Of a DNA stretch of 64,000 nucleotides, positions 22,900 to 33,904 are shown piece by piece. The notes beneath the pieces are model-generated. The model searched no databases, was not told where the DNA came from, and saw nothing but the letters and a program-made list of their open reading frames with translations. The translations under genes were made by a program, and so were the position numbers. The stretch spans positions 135,501,917 through 135,565,916 of the forward strand of contig CP136066.1 of the NCBI GenBank assembly GCA_032622095.1, in the 5' to 3' direction. Every line of letters starts with the position of its first letter. Position 1 is the stretch's first letter. Source of the stretch: Siphonodentalium dalli. Lineage: Eukaryota > Mollusca > Scaphopoda > Gadilida > Siphonodentaliidae.

Positions 22900-23484
22900 A
22901 CGGTGTTTGTGTCAACAAATGCGTTTTGTTTTGTGTTACGTCATTCGTCGTATTTGACCCGGAACTCGGCTGAAGGTTAGGCTATTCAGCCTATTGCGTC
23001 GAATTACGAAATCGCGTTTTGAATGTCTTTCTTTTCCAGCACGAAAAGAGGTCTTCGCACGAACCAAAAATGATAAAACTTCCCAATTATAAGTAAAAAT
23101 ACCCAAATGAAGGAGTCTATGTAGGTCCCGAAGGAGTCTATAGACTCTTTGGTGTACAGTTCTGATGGAGAAAATGTAGGTCGATCTATTTTTGTCATAA
23201 CTCGGACGTATTTTGACCTGGGAGAAAAAATCAAAATCGAGGCTCACTACGAGCATGCCAGTTTTAAATATAGAAACAGGGAATCCCGACAAATGGCGAT
23301 ATCGGCGACAAACAAATAATCGAAAACAACACATAGAATAAACATAGCAAAAACGCGGCACAGTAAAAATGTCAGAACGCCACGAGGTTTTACGTCGTTT
23401 ATGGTGACGTCATGGAGTGAAACGGAGTAGGGTGACACCAACCTACGAATCTGTCTGATCGCCATACTGTTGCGCGAGCGCACG
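22900..23484. other. Locally CpG-richer, unrepeated segment
   Basis: This is one of few stretches not seen elsewhere in the window. It holds scattered CpG, a full CRE palindrome TGACGTCA at 23405-23412, and GTTACGTCATTCGTCG near 22936. A 141-codon minus frame spans 22936-23361 without recognisable domains and with a basic, low-complexity composition. It could be a remnant promoter or exon region, but I cannot support a gene. Confidence 0.35.
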
Positions 23485-24168
23485 TAATGACTCGTTCCCA
23501 ATCTACATGTCAATATTAAATTATACGAAAAATTTCATGATGATCAGACGAACACTCTGGCCTGTAGCCCGTGCAAATGGATTGAATTTTGAAATCCATG
23601 TTTTTTTGCCAAATGACTCCAAAATGACTCGTTCCCATCTACATGTCATTGTCAACGCCCATGACAAATGATCCGACCAAAGGTATGACCTGTAGCCTGT
23701 GCCAAAGGATTTAGTCATGCAAAGAGTAAAATCAAAGATGGCTGCCGGCGGACATGTTTTATGGGCGAGTGACCGCAAAATAACTCGTTCCCATCTACAT
23801 GTCATTGTTAACATCCATGACAAATTTCATTATGATCTGACCAAAGGTACGACCTGTAGCCCGTGACAAATAATTTAGTCTTGCAAAGAGTAAAATCCAA
23901 GATGGCTGCCAGTGCCATGTTTTATGGTTGATCGACCCCCAAAATTACTCGTTCACGTCTACAAGTCAATATTAACATCCATGACAAATTTAATGATGAT
24001 CAAATGAACAGTAGGACCTGTAGCCCGTGCTAATGGATTGAATTTTGAAATCCAAGATAACCGCTGGCGGCCATGTTTCTTTTCCGACCACAAAATGACT
24101 CGTTCCTATCTACATGTCAATGTCAACAGCTATGACAAATTTTATAATGATCCGAAGCAAAGGTATGA

Positions 24169-25596
24169 ATGAATATTTTATTTGTGCAATAAATCATGTC
24201 AATATACAAATAATGACAAATAACATATAAATTATTATTGCACAGGGGCGACATGGCCAATATAGGCCGTCTTCCTGTTGTCCCCTGAGTTCATATAACT
24301 TCATAAATGAATGTATTGTATTGTATATAGCGGTTATCCGTATTGGTTCACGCACCTCGGTTGGTGCCACCTATTAATTCGCTTGTTCTAGTGCAATCGT
24401 GTTATCATCGAAGCAAGAATTAAGCCAGAGAAAGGTGGAAAACACACATGTATGAGGGTGTGTCCGAGTATGTACATTGTATATAGTAATGTATTTATGC
24501 GTTTGGTTTACTGGTCGATCTATAAGCGTTGATCAAATTATGTTTTTGTATATCCCATACCCTTTTACTTCGATGGGTTTCTAGTGATTTTTTATATGAG
24601 ATAATAGTCTGACATTCTTCAAATAATGATAAGTGAATAGGTAGGTAAAAGGGTAAATCATCGACCAGGTTAGGTGAGACTTGCGAGAGTTATTATGTTA
24701 ACGTGTTGTTACAATCAAAACAATATGCGTCTCCACAGTTAATAACTTCAGCATATTTTGACAACATATTTTTGATTAAACATCTTTTAAATATGAATCT
24801 GTTCTTTGAATTTCTAACTTATGCATTGATTGAATTCCATATATCTGGGAATGAGTGTTTTTGGATGTATGCCGTAAATTTTATTCTCGGTTTTATTACT
24901 CGAATGTTTTGGCTTGTCTCGTAGTTATTCCACGAGAGTATTCAAAGCAAGTGGAAAATGATCTGGGTAGTACAAGTTTTGTCCAGTCATACATAAATTG
25001 GGCACAGTGCATACGATAAAGGTTGCTAAACTTCAATATTTTTTCTTTTTTAAATAACGGTTCTGTGTGACTTCTATAATTTTTGTTGCATAATATGCGA
25101 ATTGATCTTTTTTGGAGATTTGTCATTGAATTTGCAGCAACCGAATGCCCCCATACCGGAAGTCCGTATGTTAGATAGCTGTGAATTAATTCGTAGTAGA
25201 GAGTTTTTTTTGCAGTTTTGGGAAGAATATGTTTGACCTTGTTTAAAGCAAACAATGCATGTTTTATTCGTTTGTTAAGCATTGAGATATGAGTTTTAAA
25301 AGTAAGGTTTTCATCTATGTAAATGCCCAGGAATTTTAAAGAAGTTTCTTGACACCTATTACCAACTCTAATGAGTTGCTTATTGTTTAATTTTACCTTC
25401 AATCGCGACCATTTATTGTCATTCATTGGTGGGTGAAGTAGCATATATTTGCTTTTTGATGTGTTGATCGAAAGTCTGTTACAGCAGCACCAAGTTGATA
25501 ATTTTTCTAACTCGATGTTCACTGCTTTTTGGATGGTATTACCACCATTGCCAGAAATATATAGAGTTGTGTCATCCGTGAATGACAACCATTTGT
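24169..25596 (-). mobile_element. 5'-truncated LINE (jockey/CR1/L2 group)
   Basis: A minus-strand insertion inside HINE-like copy C. Its 5' edge falls exactly at the RT catalytic segment. Its 3' end (plus 24169-24180) reads, on the minus strand, AATAAAATATTCATTCATAC, that is, a polyadenylation-like signal and a short ATTC-type tail. GGCCTATATTGGCC near 24255-24268 (minus strand) could form a hairpin. The target retains TATGA on one side and TACGA on the other, so any duplication is about 5 bases. Subfamily not assignable by eye. Confidence 0.85.
24899..25590 (-). pseudogene. LINE reverse transcriptase, C-terminal half
   Basis: The open frame encodes the end of a non-LTR reverse transcriptase. 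It holds SFTDDTTLYISG (the [FY]ADD box with Ala to Thr), then STWCCCNRLSINTSKSKYML, SLKFLGIYIDENLTFKTHI, HSYLTYGLPVWGHS and LQKRSIRILCNKNYR, ending KTFE-stop. All conserved thumb/connection motifs of the jockey/CR1 group appear in order. The about 30 residues preceding it in the frame come from the flanking HINE-like repeat, so the frame is a chimera. No endonuclease or fingers domain, so it is dead. Confidence 0.88.
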
Positions 25597-26221
25597 TACG
25601 ACCTGTAACCCGTGCTAAAGGAAATTGCTGATGAATCACACACGCATGGACGGCGCATACCAAGCCATGGCAATAGCTCAAACTTTACAAAGTAAAGTTG
25701 AGCTAAAAAGTACAATTTGTAATGCCAATGTTCATAGATATAAGTGAGCTGAGTGGTAGGCAGCTTTCTGTCCACAATGTACTATTAAGTTGATCCAACC
25801 AAAACCAACACAGTGCCAGATGAATTGGAACAGTTAATTGGTGACTTAAGACTTAATTGGTGGGTGGTTGTTTCATACCATGGAGAAAAATTACCTGGAG
25901 AGGTCACTGAAATTTGATCAAAGGACATTGAAGTTAATGTCATGATATAAAGGCATGGGTATTTTAGGAATTTTTGGCAGTGGCCAGCGAAGCCTGAACG
26001 AATATTCTATAAGAGAGACAATGTACTGGTAGTCAAAATCATTAAGCCTACTGGGCCCTATACTACAGAACACAATTATTGTTATCCCAAGCTTCTGTGG
26101 GGCACACAGAAGGTGTCGATTACAATAAACAATTGTATTCTAATAGTGTGGACGACTTCTTCACATGGCGACCAATACAATAATAGGTTCGCCACATGTG
26201 ACTTGCTTGAGACACTCATTG

Positions 26222-26862
26222 ATATGTCATCGCTAGTGTGTGATCCGTGTGCACTTTGATTAGTGGTCATCAACATCCGTTAAATAATCGCCCAGTGAGT
26301 ACGTCGCAACAGTTCATGTGATCGGTTATGTTCCATCAATGTTATCGCCTGTTCTAATAATTCAAGTCGCAATGTATTTCCATTTCTAGTTGTGTTGGCA
26401 GAATCACTGGCGTATTCTATGGATAATTTGTGCAGAGATGTGGCCAGAGGGTCTCTGTTGACGGGGAATGTCCACATTGGAATTTCCAACTGCATCCCTC
26501 CCCTTGAACCAGGGCAAACTCCTGGGTTAGCATAATTCTATTTGCACCCCCTCCCAATGGATTTGAATTTCCCAACAGGTACACATCACATGCCTTGATT
26601 TTGTTTTTTGAACTGATATTCAACATACACCCCCTATAATGTTGGACAAATTCCAGCTGATGTCGATTTCATACCAAAATTGTGAACAAATGTAGGGAAA
26701 TATTCAATTGTTGGTCTAAAACAAGAAATTTACACTACATTTAATTATATATGAGAATATATAAATATATATAAATGCAACTTATTTTTGCCGTGAAATT
26801 TTCAATTAATATTGTGTCAGGTATGAAATTTCCAACTGTTGAAATTTTTTACTGACTCATAA
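26222..26862. repeat. Dispersed repeat, second copy of 10487-11180
   Basis: GATATGTCATC, CATCCGTTAAATAATC, CAACAGTTCATGTGAT, TTGAACCAGGGCAAACTCC and GGTATGAAATTTCCAACTG follow the order of 10487-11180. 25706-26221 and 26863-27109 hold nothing I can name. Confidence 0.6.
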
Positions 26863-27109
26863 GCCCAGGTTGTCATATCCTGTATACATACATACAATTG
26901 TAACCTATATGTAGTCAGACACATGCAGTACCACAATTTCATGAACCAAACCATATACCCAACTAAAATACTTCAAAGGGGTGCGGTCCTCCAACTTTAA
27001 AAAAAAAAAATGTTATTTTTGCCACCCCAATATTTCCATGTATGATTAAATTATAACATACGTCACTGTTGCTCATCTGTTCCCCGACGATCATTCCTGT
27101 CCCGTTTTA

Positions 27110-28579
27110 TGTTCCACTTCAAAGATGATTTTTGGACAAGATAGAGGCACCCGCTCAAAAAAGTTGAGCTGGACAATAAATTATTGAAGTGAGATTTGTC
27201 GTCGTTCGGATTGATACTCCATAGATAATACTCAACGATTATGTTTGGAAATGATTTGTTTGCATGTTCCTAGTCATACCGAAAATGACACTGATCACAA
27301 ACAAATCTCGCATTTTTCTTCAGTGACCGACAAAATAGTGGAAAGGGCATTTGCATAAAATAGTCCTGCAAACCTACGATTGTGAAATAACGATAAAACA
27401 CACAATTGCAAACAATTCGAGACCTGTGTTGTTTCAAGAGTTATATTTATGGCAAATAGAGAGTACATTTTCGCCGGACCACATGGGTTCCACTTCTTAG
27501 TTAACAAATGCTCCCCTTCTTATCTTCATAAATCCAGCATGTTCCACTTCTTATCGGTTATAAATGTTCCACTTCCAAGACAGAAATTCATTGAGTTTTC
27601 ACATTGATTTTAGTGATTGTGAGTAATTTTTATATTTAACAGTGACAAAATGCTAGCAAATATTTATTTCTCGATAATATTCCCACTCATATAGACACTC
27701 AACATCACATGTATCTTGTGAATATTCATGATTTAGTATGTATAATTTCCACAAAATTAATATCGGTAATATTAATTCATAATTCAGAATTAACGATGTT
27801 ATTACACGTACTGCCGGGTGGAGCACGAGTCGTCAAAGACAGCATATTTCCGTGCTATTGAAATGCATACCACAGAGGAAATAATCTTGCTGATCAAAGA
27901 AGATGATGTAATGTCTATCAATGGAAGGGCGCTCTACCGGACCATGAGATTCGGTGTGAAACCATAGTAGTTCGCCCACAACCCATGTGCATATCATTTG
28001 ATTGAAAATATGTCAGCTATCGAACCGGCGAACGATGATATTAACAGTCCCAGTGCAAAGGTCGTGCATTAAAACACCGATGAAAGATGTACACTGCACA
28101 CAAGAAGGCTTTATTCAAAAATGACATAATCGAGGCTACATGTATATGGAATTCGGTATTGACATACAAAATTTGCCATGGGAAATGCAACACATGGTAA
28201 CAGAGATGTGTTATCTTATTGGGTAAATGGTTGGTGAACTACATGAAGCCGGGATATTGGATGCCTGGTTGATTTTCCTTCGACAATTATCGTTGGAACG
28301 ATTTCCCACAGACAACATCGCTTGTCTGACAGAAAAACAAATACATGTCGGCCTGAATAATTATAAGTTATTTAAGAATTTCGGGTTTGTAACCTCCAAT
28401 ATGCTTTCAGTTTTCTCTCTTATCAAGCTCATGTGTGTATAATAACGGGTTGTCGAAGTAGGAGGGAATAGGACCTGAATCCGATGCGTTTTAAGCCCTT
28501 GGGCATTTGATTAATCATCAAAGAAGTGGAACAGCAAAGAAGATATCATGGAAACAAAAATTGTCTGAGAAGTGGGACA
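27110..28579. mobile_element. Candidate TIR element with repeated TTCCACTTC ends
   Basis: The left end TGTTCCACTTCAAAGATGAT and right end, inverted TGTCCCACTTCTCAGACAAT, match over about 20 bases. The inverted match may extend outward to CCCG. Further TTCCACTTC copies lie at 27489, 27541 and 27568, and inverted GAAGTGGAAC at 28525, giving clustered subterminal motifs. No clear target duplication. A frame at 28227-28442 (contains GELHEAGILDAWLIFLRQ) is unrecognised. Confidence 0.5.
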
Positions 28580-28919
28580 TTTTCGGGTGAAATTTGCCCT
28601 GTATTTTTCACATGCAAGCGGTTATACGAACGTGCTGATATGCTGCATGTATAACCAATGGTACACAATTATTATAAATCTGAAGATTCCATTACGATAT
28701 GTCAGCTGGTTCACAAGAAATCAACTCAACATGCAAATGGAATTTCTCGAACAAAGTCCCTGCAATAATGTCATAATCAGGTCAATACTCAATAACCTTA
28801 GCATATGCATAGTCCTAAATGCTGGTCTATCTCACAATACCAAAGAAAATTCAAATCCACTGAAAATGCATGAATTATAATTCAAATCATTAGTCCAGAA
28901 TAGAATTAGCTATAGAGGT

Positions 28920-29525
28920 CTAGAATATATGTCTTCAGAACAGAACAACTGTTGAAGTTACGACATGAACAGACACCAGACAGACCAAATAGCAAACATT
29001 TCCAGATAAACAAAGATAAATAACTCTAGAATGGAAAATCCGAACAAAACAATGGAACCCTCTATTGAATGTCCTCATAGTAGTGAACATCCATTCCAAA
29101 TTTCATTGAGATCCGAGCACTACTGTTCATGTTATGACATGAACAGACACCAGACGAACCAAAAATCCAACATTTCCAGATAAACAAAGATCAATAACTC
29201 TAGAATGGAAAATCCGAACAAAACGATGGAACCATCTATTTAATGTCCTCATAGTTGTGAACATCCATACCAAATTTCATTGAGATCCCAGCACAACTGT
29301 TGAAGTTACGACATGAACAGACACCAGACGGACCAAAAAGCCAACATTTCCAGATAAACAAAGATGAATAACTCTAGAATGGAAAATCCGAACAAAACGA
29401 TGGAACCCTCCATTTAATGTCCTCATAGTATTGAACATCCATACCTAATTTCATTGAGATCCGAGCACTACTGTTCAAGTTATGACATGAACAGACATAC
29501 GGACTGACCGACGGACGGACCGACG
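28920..29525 (+). repeat. 174-bp tandem array
   Basis: GAACAGACA recurs at 28967, 29141, 29315 and 29489, an exact 174-base period. Units hold TTTCCAGATAAACAAAGAT, AATAACTCTAGAATGGAAAA, CCTCATAGT and ATACCAAATTTCATTGAGATCC. The array ends in GACGGACC-type short repeats. No real gene. Confidence 0.92.
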
Positions 29526-29542
29526 GACAGGTGCAAACCAGT

Positions 29543-29588
29543 AAACCCCCCTTTTTTTTACCCCCCTTTTAAAAAAAAGGGGGTATAA
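29543..29588. repeat. C/T-A/G hairpin tract
   Basis: TACCCCCCTTTT followed by AAAAAAAAGGGGGTA forms a self-complementary tract directly after the 174-bp array. It may be the element end. 29589-31569 shows no gene or repeat that I can define apart from a C-rich run at 30867-30881. Confidence 0.7.
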
Positions 29589-31561
29589 TAAGATACCAGT
29601 ATGTCAAATAGAATTATTTCATAATCAAGCTTTTGTTTATTCCCTTTATATTGAATGGACAATCCTCAGATAATCCCATACTATGAAATATCTACTCAAA
29701 AACTCACCTTCTGGTGTTATTGAAAAAAATTATGGAAGGCCCCAGATGACATGTGCACACATCAAACATATGCAATGAATGGTACACCAGGCCATGCATG
29801 ACATGTAACCTTCAAGCAAGTATAAGATAAAAATAGAAACATTCATTTCAAGGACCTGCATGTACCAACAAAGTTGTTTTCAAGCAGAAATTAACAAATG
29901 GCTTTTGTTGGCCAATATACTTGTAAAAACAGTTACTGAAGTCTGTCCATTTAATACAATGGCTCAAAAGCACTAACAAAGTGTCAATGACACTGATGCT
30001 CAGACTGACATTGACAATCTAAGGTGCTGCAGGACGATTCTCCTGTTACATTTGAACAACTTTTTTGACATTTGAGACGTGACTACTGCCATATTAATAT
30101 TTCAAATATGGAACAATTTAATTTTTTCCAATGACAAACGTGCTTCTCTTTGATGCCGATCTTCATTCAACTCAATATCGGATAATTCTTCAGAGTTATA
30201 GCCTGGCAATATATGTTACAATGTCTTACATCACAGAAATGCATTTTTTGGGACCAAGTGTCTGAATGGATTTTTCTCTAAATTCTCAAAGTGCCAACTT
30301 ATGAGAGTAGTCGTGGATTGGGGGAGAATAATGTTTTGAGGTCAGGGAAATAAATTCTATGGAAATGAAAAAGTAGTTGTGATAGGATTGATTTTGCAGC
30401 GTTACGTACATTACAAAAAAATGTTATGTGCATTTAATACATGTTCAAATAAAAGTGATAATTTTGAAATGTTTCTACTTAGAAAAGAAGATTGCCTATA
30501 TTATTTCTTTGAATAACTCATTCTTCAAAAGATTTAAGTGTTTTTTAAGTATATAAATGACTGCATTTTCAATAACACGTGCATCATAACTTCTGTGGTT
30601 GAATCTTGCACAATACATATACCCCGGTAGTGAGATCAGGGCAAACTACGCCAGCCTCAGAACTGCAACTTATCTGAGTGGTCCAAATGCATCAATAAAA
30701 TAAATTGAAGTTCAAGATCAAAATTAATCATCCAAAGTGTATTCTGGCTGAATGACTTTTTTAACAACAGCTGTTATTATTGTCTAGTAATGGTATTCAA
30801 AACTAGCCACACCAAATTCACAAGTAAGGTGATGCCCATGCTAAGAACGATAATGTAATTAAATTACCCCCCCCCTCCCCCAACTTTAATCATCTTTCCC
30901 TTCATGACTACAAAGGCTGATTCGGAAAAATCAAACATGTATTTTAAATGTTGCTATTAATATATGAAATAACTCATAGTAAAGATAGTGACCATTCATA
31001 AGGATCATGTCTGACCTGCATTCATTTAATATCGATCCTTTATCAAACCCATTGCCAGTGAGTCTAATTTCACATGACTCTCTTTAACCATATTCACAAA
31101 TTTGCCTGATAATTTTTTTTTATTAAGGAACAGAATGCATTCTGTCTTGATGTATAACCACCATTTTATTACTAAATAGATAAAGATGTAGATCCTCTGT
31201 AAATTTAAATCAACATAGCATTCATATTTGAATTAATTGTCAAAACAATACTTGTTTTATAATGTTCTAATTTAACTCTTTCAAACAAACAAACAGGCTT
31301 GAAAACCATCAATAATGTTCAATATTCGTCATTGAAGCAAGATAGGATTATTAGTAGCCCTGTGCCAAGTTTGAAATAACTAAATTCCATGAATTTTACA
31401 AAATAATGATTATATAAATGAAGAGGTACTCATAAGTACTAGTATTAAACTGTACATTGCAAACATTACCCAATCAATCTATCATTTTCAGAAAGTCTGT
31501 ACTACAAATCGTGTTATTGTTAGAAAACATTGGGCCATATTTATGAGATATGTCATTAATG

Positions 31562-33071
31562 GATAAGATTAGGGACATGCGAATATTCGAGATTCAATTC
31601 GATGTCGATATCGGGCACCCGATTCGAGATCGACACCGAATCGGTCCGCTGATTCAGATATTTTTGAATCGGTGTAGTCTCGTTTTTTAAGTCTAAATAC
31701 ATGTAACACATGCCAAATGACCTGAACTCACAGAAATTGAAGCACAAGGTTGCCAAGTTAGCCAACGTACCGGTAGGTAATTTTGAATGTACCGGTATGC
31801 CTTTCAGAATAGACGTACATTATGCAAATTATACATGTGCTTCGATCGCAACCCGTGTCGGTGATCAATCGCCGCATATATTTGTAATCTGTATTGATAC
31901 TATGTAAATTGTCTACATGGTGCGTGATTGCTAGATGCGGAACTCAACTGATTACCTTATGTTTAGAATTTCAGATATCCAATTCAGATTATATGAAAAA
32001 AATTCAATGTCAGCCGCCGTTATGAGCGACATAAATAGATTGGAATGAACAGAAACGGTGAGAAACCTTAGAACAATTGGTCTATTACATTCTTAAATGG
32101 ACGTCATCATGTGCAATCAGTTATCTGCGAAACTGCGGGCACAATTCCTATAAATTGCCTACTTCCAGTTTCTGTTTCCCAGGAAATCGAGCATGTTTCA
32201 CCAAATTTCGATCTGATGAATCTTGTTGATAACCTTCAACACTTGTAACTGTTTGTTTTCTGGGACCCCTCCATGAAGCCAACTACTGTGAATATGTGAT
32301 GTAGATGTTTGATCTATTGTGGGATGAACAGTTTAACAGATAACTATATCATTGGTATACAGCAATTATAGAGCTGAACGGTGTACCCATGTCCACTTGT
32401 GTCAAATCTTTATTATGTTTGTTAAATAATGTAGTGACTTCCATTGCACGGGGTTTGTGATACGTTGATTGAACTGTCTTTAAGTGTCTTACTGTCACTT
32501 CTTGTGTTATATTCGCCATGATACAGCTAGATATATATCCCAAACCCTGCATGAGACTGTGAGTGACTTGCCTATGTCATGATTTTCCTAAAAAAAAAAA
32601 AAACACAAGTTCCAACGGATGTTTAAAGTGATATTAAATACTCCAGTGAGGTGATCAAATAGATGGCGAAATCATTTTCATAAGTTTATCGCCGATAGTT
32701 GCATCCCGAATCTAGAAGTAAATATTTACATTTGAGCGTAGTTCAGACGATGATTTCTTTGGGGTGGTATGGTCGATTTGATTCAGATTTTCGGCTATGT
32801 TTAGTAGAATGCTACATTCCCCCAGTTGACATGGTGCCTGAATACTAAACTTTCCAGTTTCACGCACCCGAACAAGTGCATAATATGTCTTTAAGGAGAT
32901 TAACATTGTTATATAGTATCTAGTGAATTTTGCAGTTTTTTGTCATGAGACCCTGATATCACACTGGTAAACAATGTCAATCACTAGCCGATTCGATTCG
33001 AGATTCGATTTGATCAGGAAGGAGATTTTATTTGATGCAAAATCCCCGATTCGCAGATCCCTAGATAAGAT
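31562..33071 (-). mobile_element. hAT-like element copy 1, perfect 8-bp TSD
   Basis: GATAAGAT at 31562-31569 and 33064-33071 flanks a 1,494-base element (31570-33063). Its ends are TAGGGACATGCGAAT and, inverted, TAGGGATCTGCGAAT. The 8-base duplication plus TAGGG ends fit hAT. Both termini carry clusters of CGATTCGA-like short repeats. A TTAA-ended segment (32622-32894) is embedded. A short minus frame (32349-32552, MANITQEVTVRHLKT) has a counterpart in copy 2, but I do not recognise it. No full transposase. Confidence 0.85.
32622..32894 (+). mobile_element. TTAA-ended segment inside hAT-like copy 1
   Basis: Runs TTTAAAGTGATATTAAATAC to GCATAATATGTCTTTAA. Relative to the surrounding element it is in the opposite orientation to the equivalent segment of copy 2 (39761-40130). 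It lacks about 100 internal bases found in 9584-9956 and 39761-40130. Confidence 0.75.
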
Positions 33072-33904
33072 GCCACAATACTTCACAAGAAAATATAATA
33101 ATTAGATCTTATAATATAAATTTCTTGTTTCTAAAATGATTTATCCTGGTTTGGACTGTTTATTCAACCTTGAAATTCATCAAGACTGGTCAGAGTGATA
33201 TGTAATGCACGTAACATTATGTGCGTTACACAGATGGTCAGTGTAGAATCTTCTTTAATTGGGTAGAAACTGGGGGGGGATTTCAGAATATGAATAAGGA
33301 ATTAAGTTTAGCATTTAAAAACAGGTTTTGGAATTTTAAGACTGTCCTTATATGACTCACACAGAAAAAAATCATATGAATTTTGTTACGTGCGTTACAT
33401 CAGATACAATTTAACATGATACATGTAGAATTTTTCCAAATTTGTGTTTGAAATTACCTTTTACAATTTAATTATCTGATAAAGTTATGTTACATGCGCT
33501 TCAGAAAGTGAACTTGAATAAAATTACAATTATTTTCTTTTTAAATAGTGGAGCATGCTAAAATGATGCTCAATCTAAAAAAAAAAAAATTAATGTTTAA
33601 ATGCAAGGTTCTGAGGCACATATATTAATTTCTAGAAGCCAACTGGTTAAATTTCTGTTAAAAATGAATAATTCAGAGACATGCTAAAAAAAAATTTATA
33701 TACAATTGTAATATATCCAAGTTAAAATTTTGCCGACATGGTTAACACTTCTGGAGAATCGCCCTGCAGGGAATAAAGTTATTGAACATTTAATAACATA
33801 AAAAATAAAATTACCTAGATTATCATCTGATTTTCTTGGAAAATTGGGGTGAGGGCATATAAATACAGAAAAACAAGGAACGACAATACAAACACAGAGT
33901 ATAA
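33064..33904. other. No recognisable feature
   Basis: AT-rich sequence. GTGCGTTACA-like words occur at about 33220 and 33391, but no array or frame. An A-run is at 33578-33589. Confidence 0.5.

Larger units (their letters stand above)
23485..25705 (+). mobile_element. HINE/pearl-like element copy C, split by a LINE
   Basis: The array runs from a truncated left edge at 23485 to 24168 and resumes at about 25597 (TACGACCTGTAACCCGTGC). It ends in the 3' hairpin AGCTCAAACTTTACAAAG..GTTGAGCT (25676-25704). Removing 24169-25596 restores a normal monomer. The 3' end then reads GAGCTAAAAAG, as in the 44475-45760 copy. Confidence 0.85.

Noticed and set aside
22936-23361. 141-codon minus frame as host exon
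   Set aside because: No recognisable domain, overlapping frames on the same strand, and no plausible splice context that I can defend.
28227-28442. Ionotropic-receptor-like C-terminus
   Set aside because: GELHEAGILDAWL faintly recalls such receptors, but no transmembrane or pore segment follows and it lies in a probable transposon.
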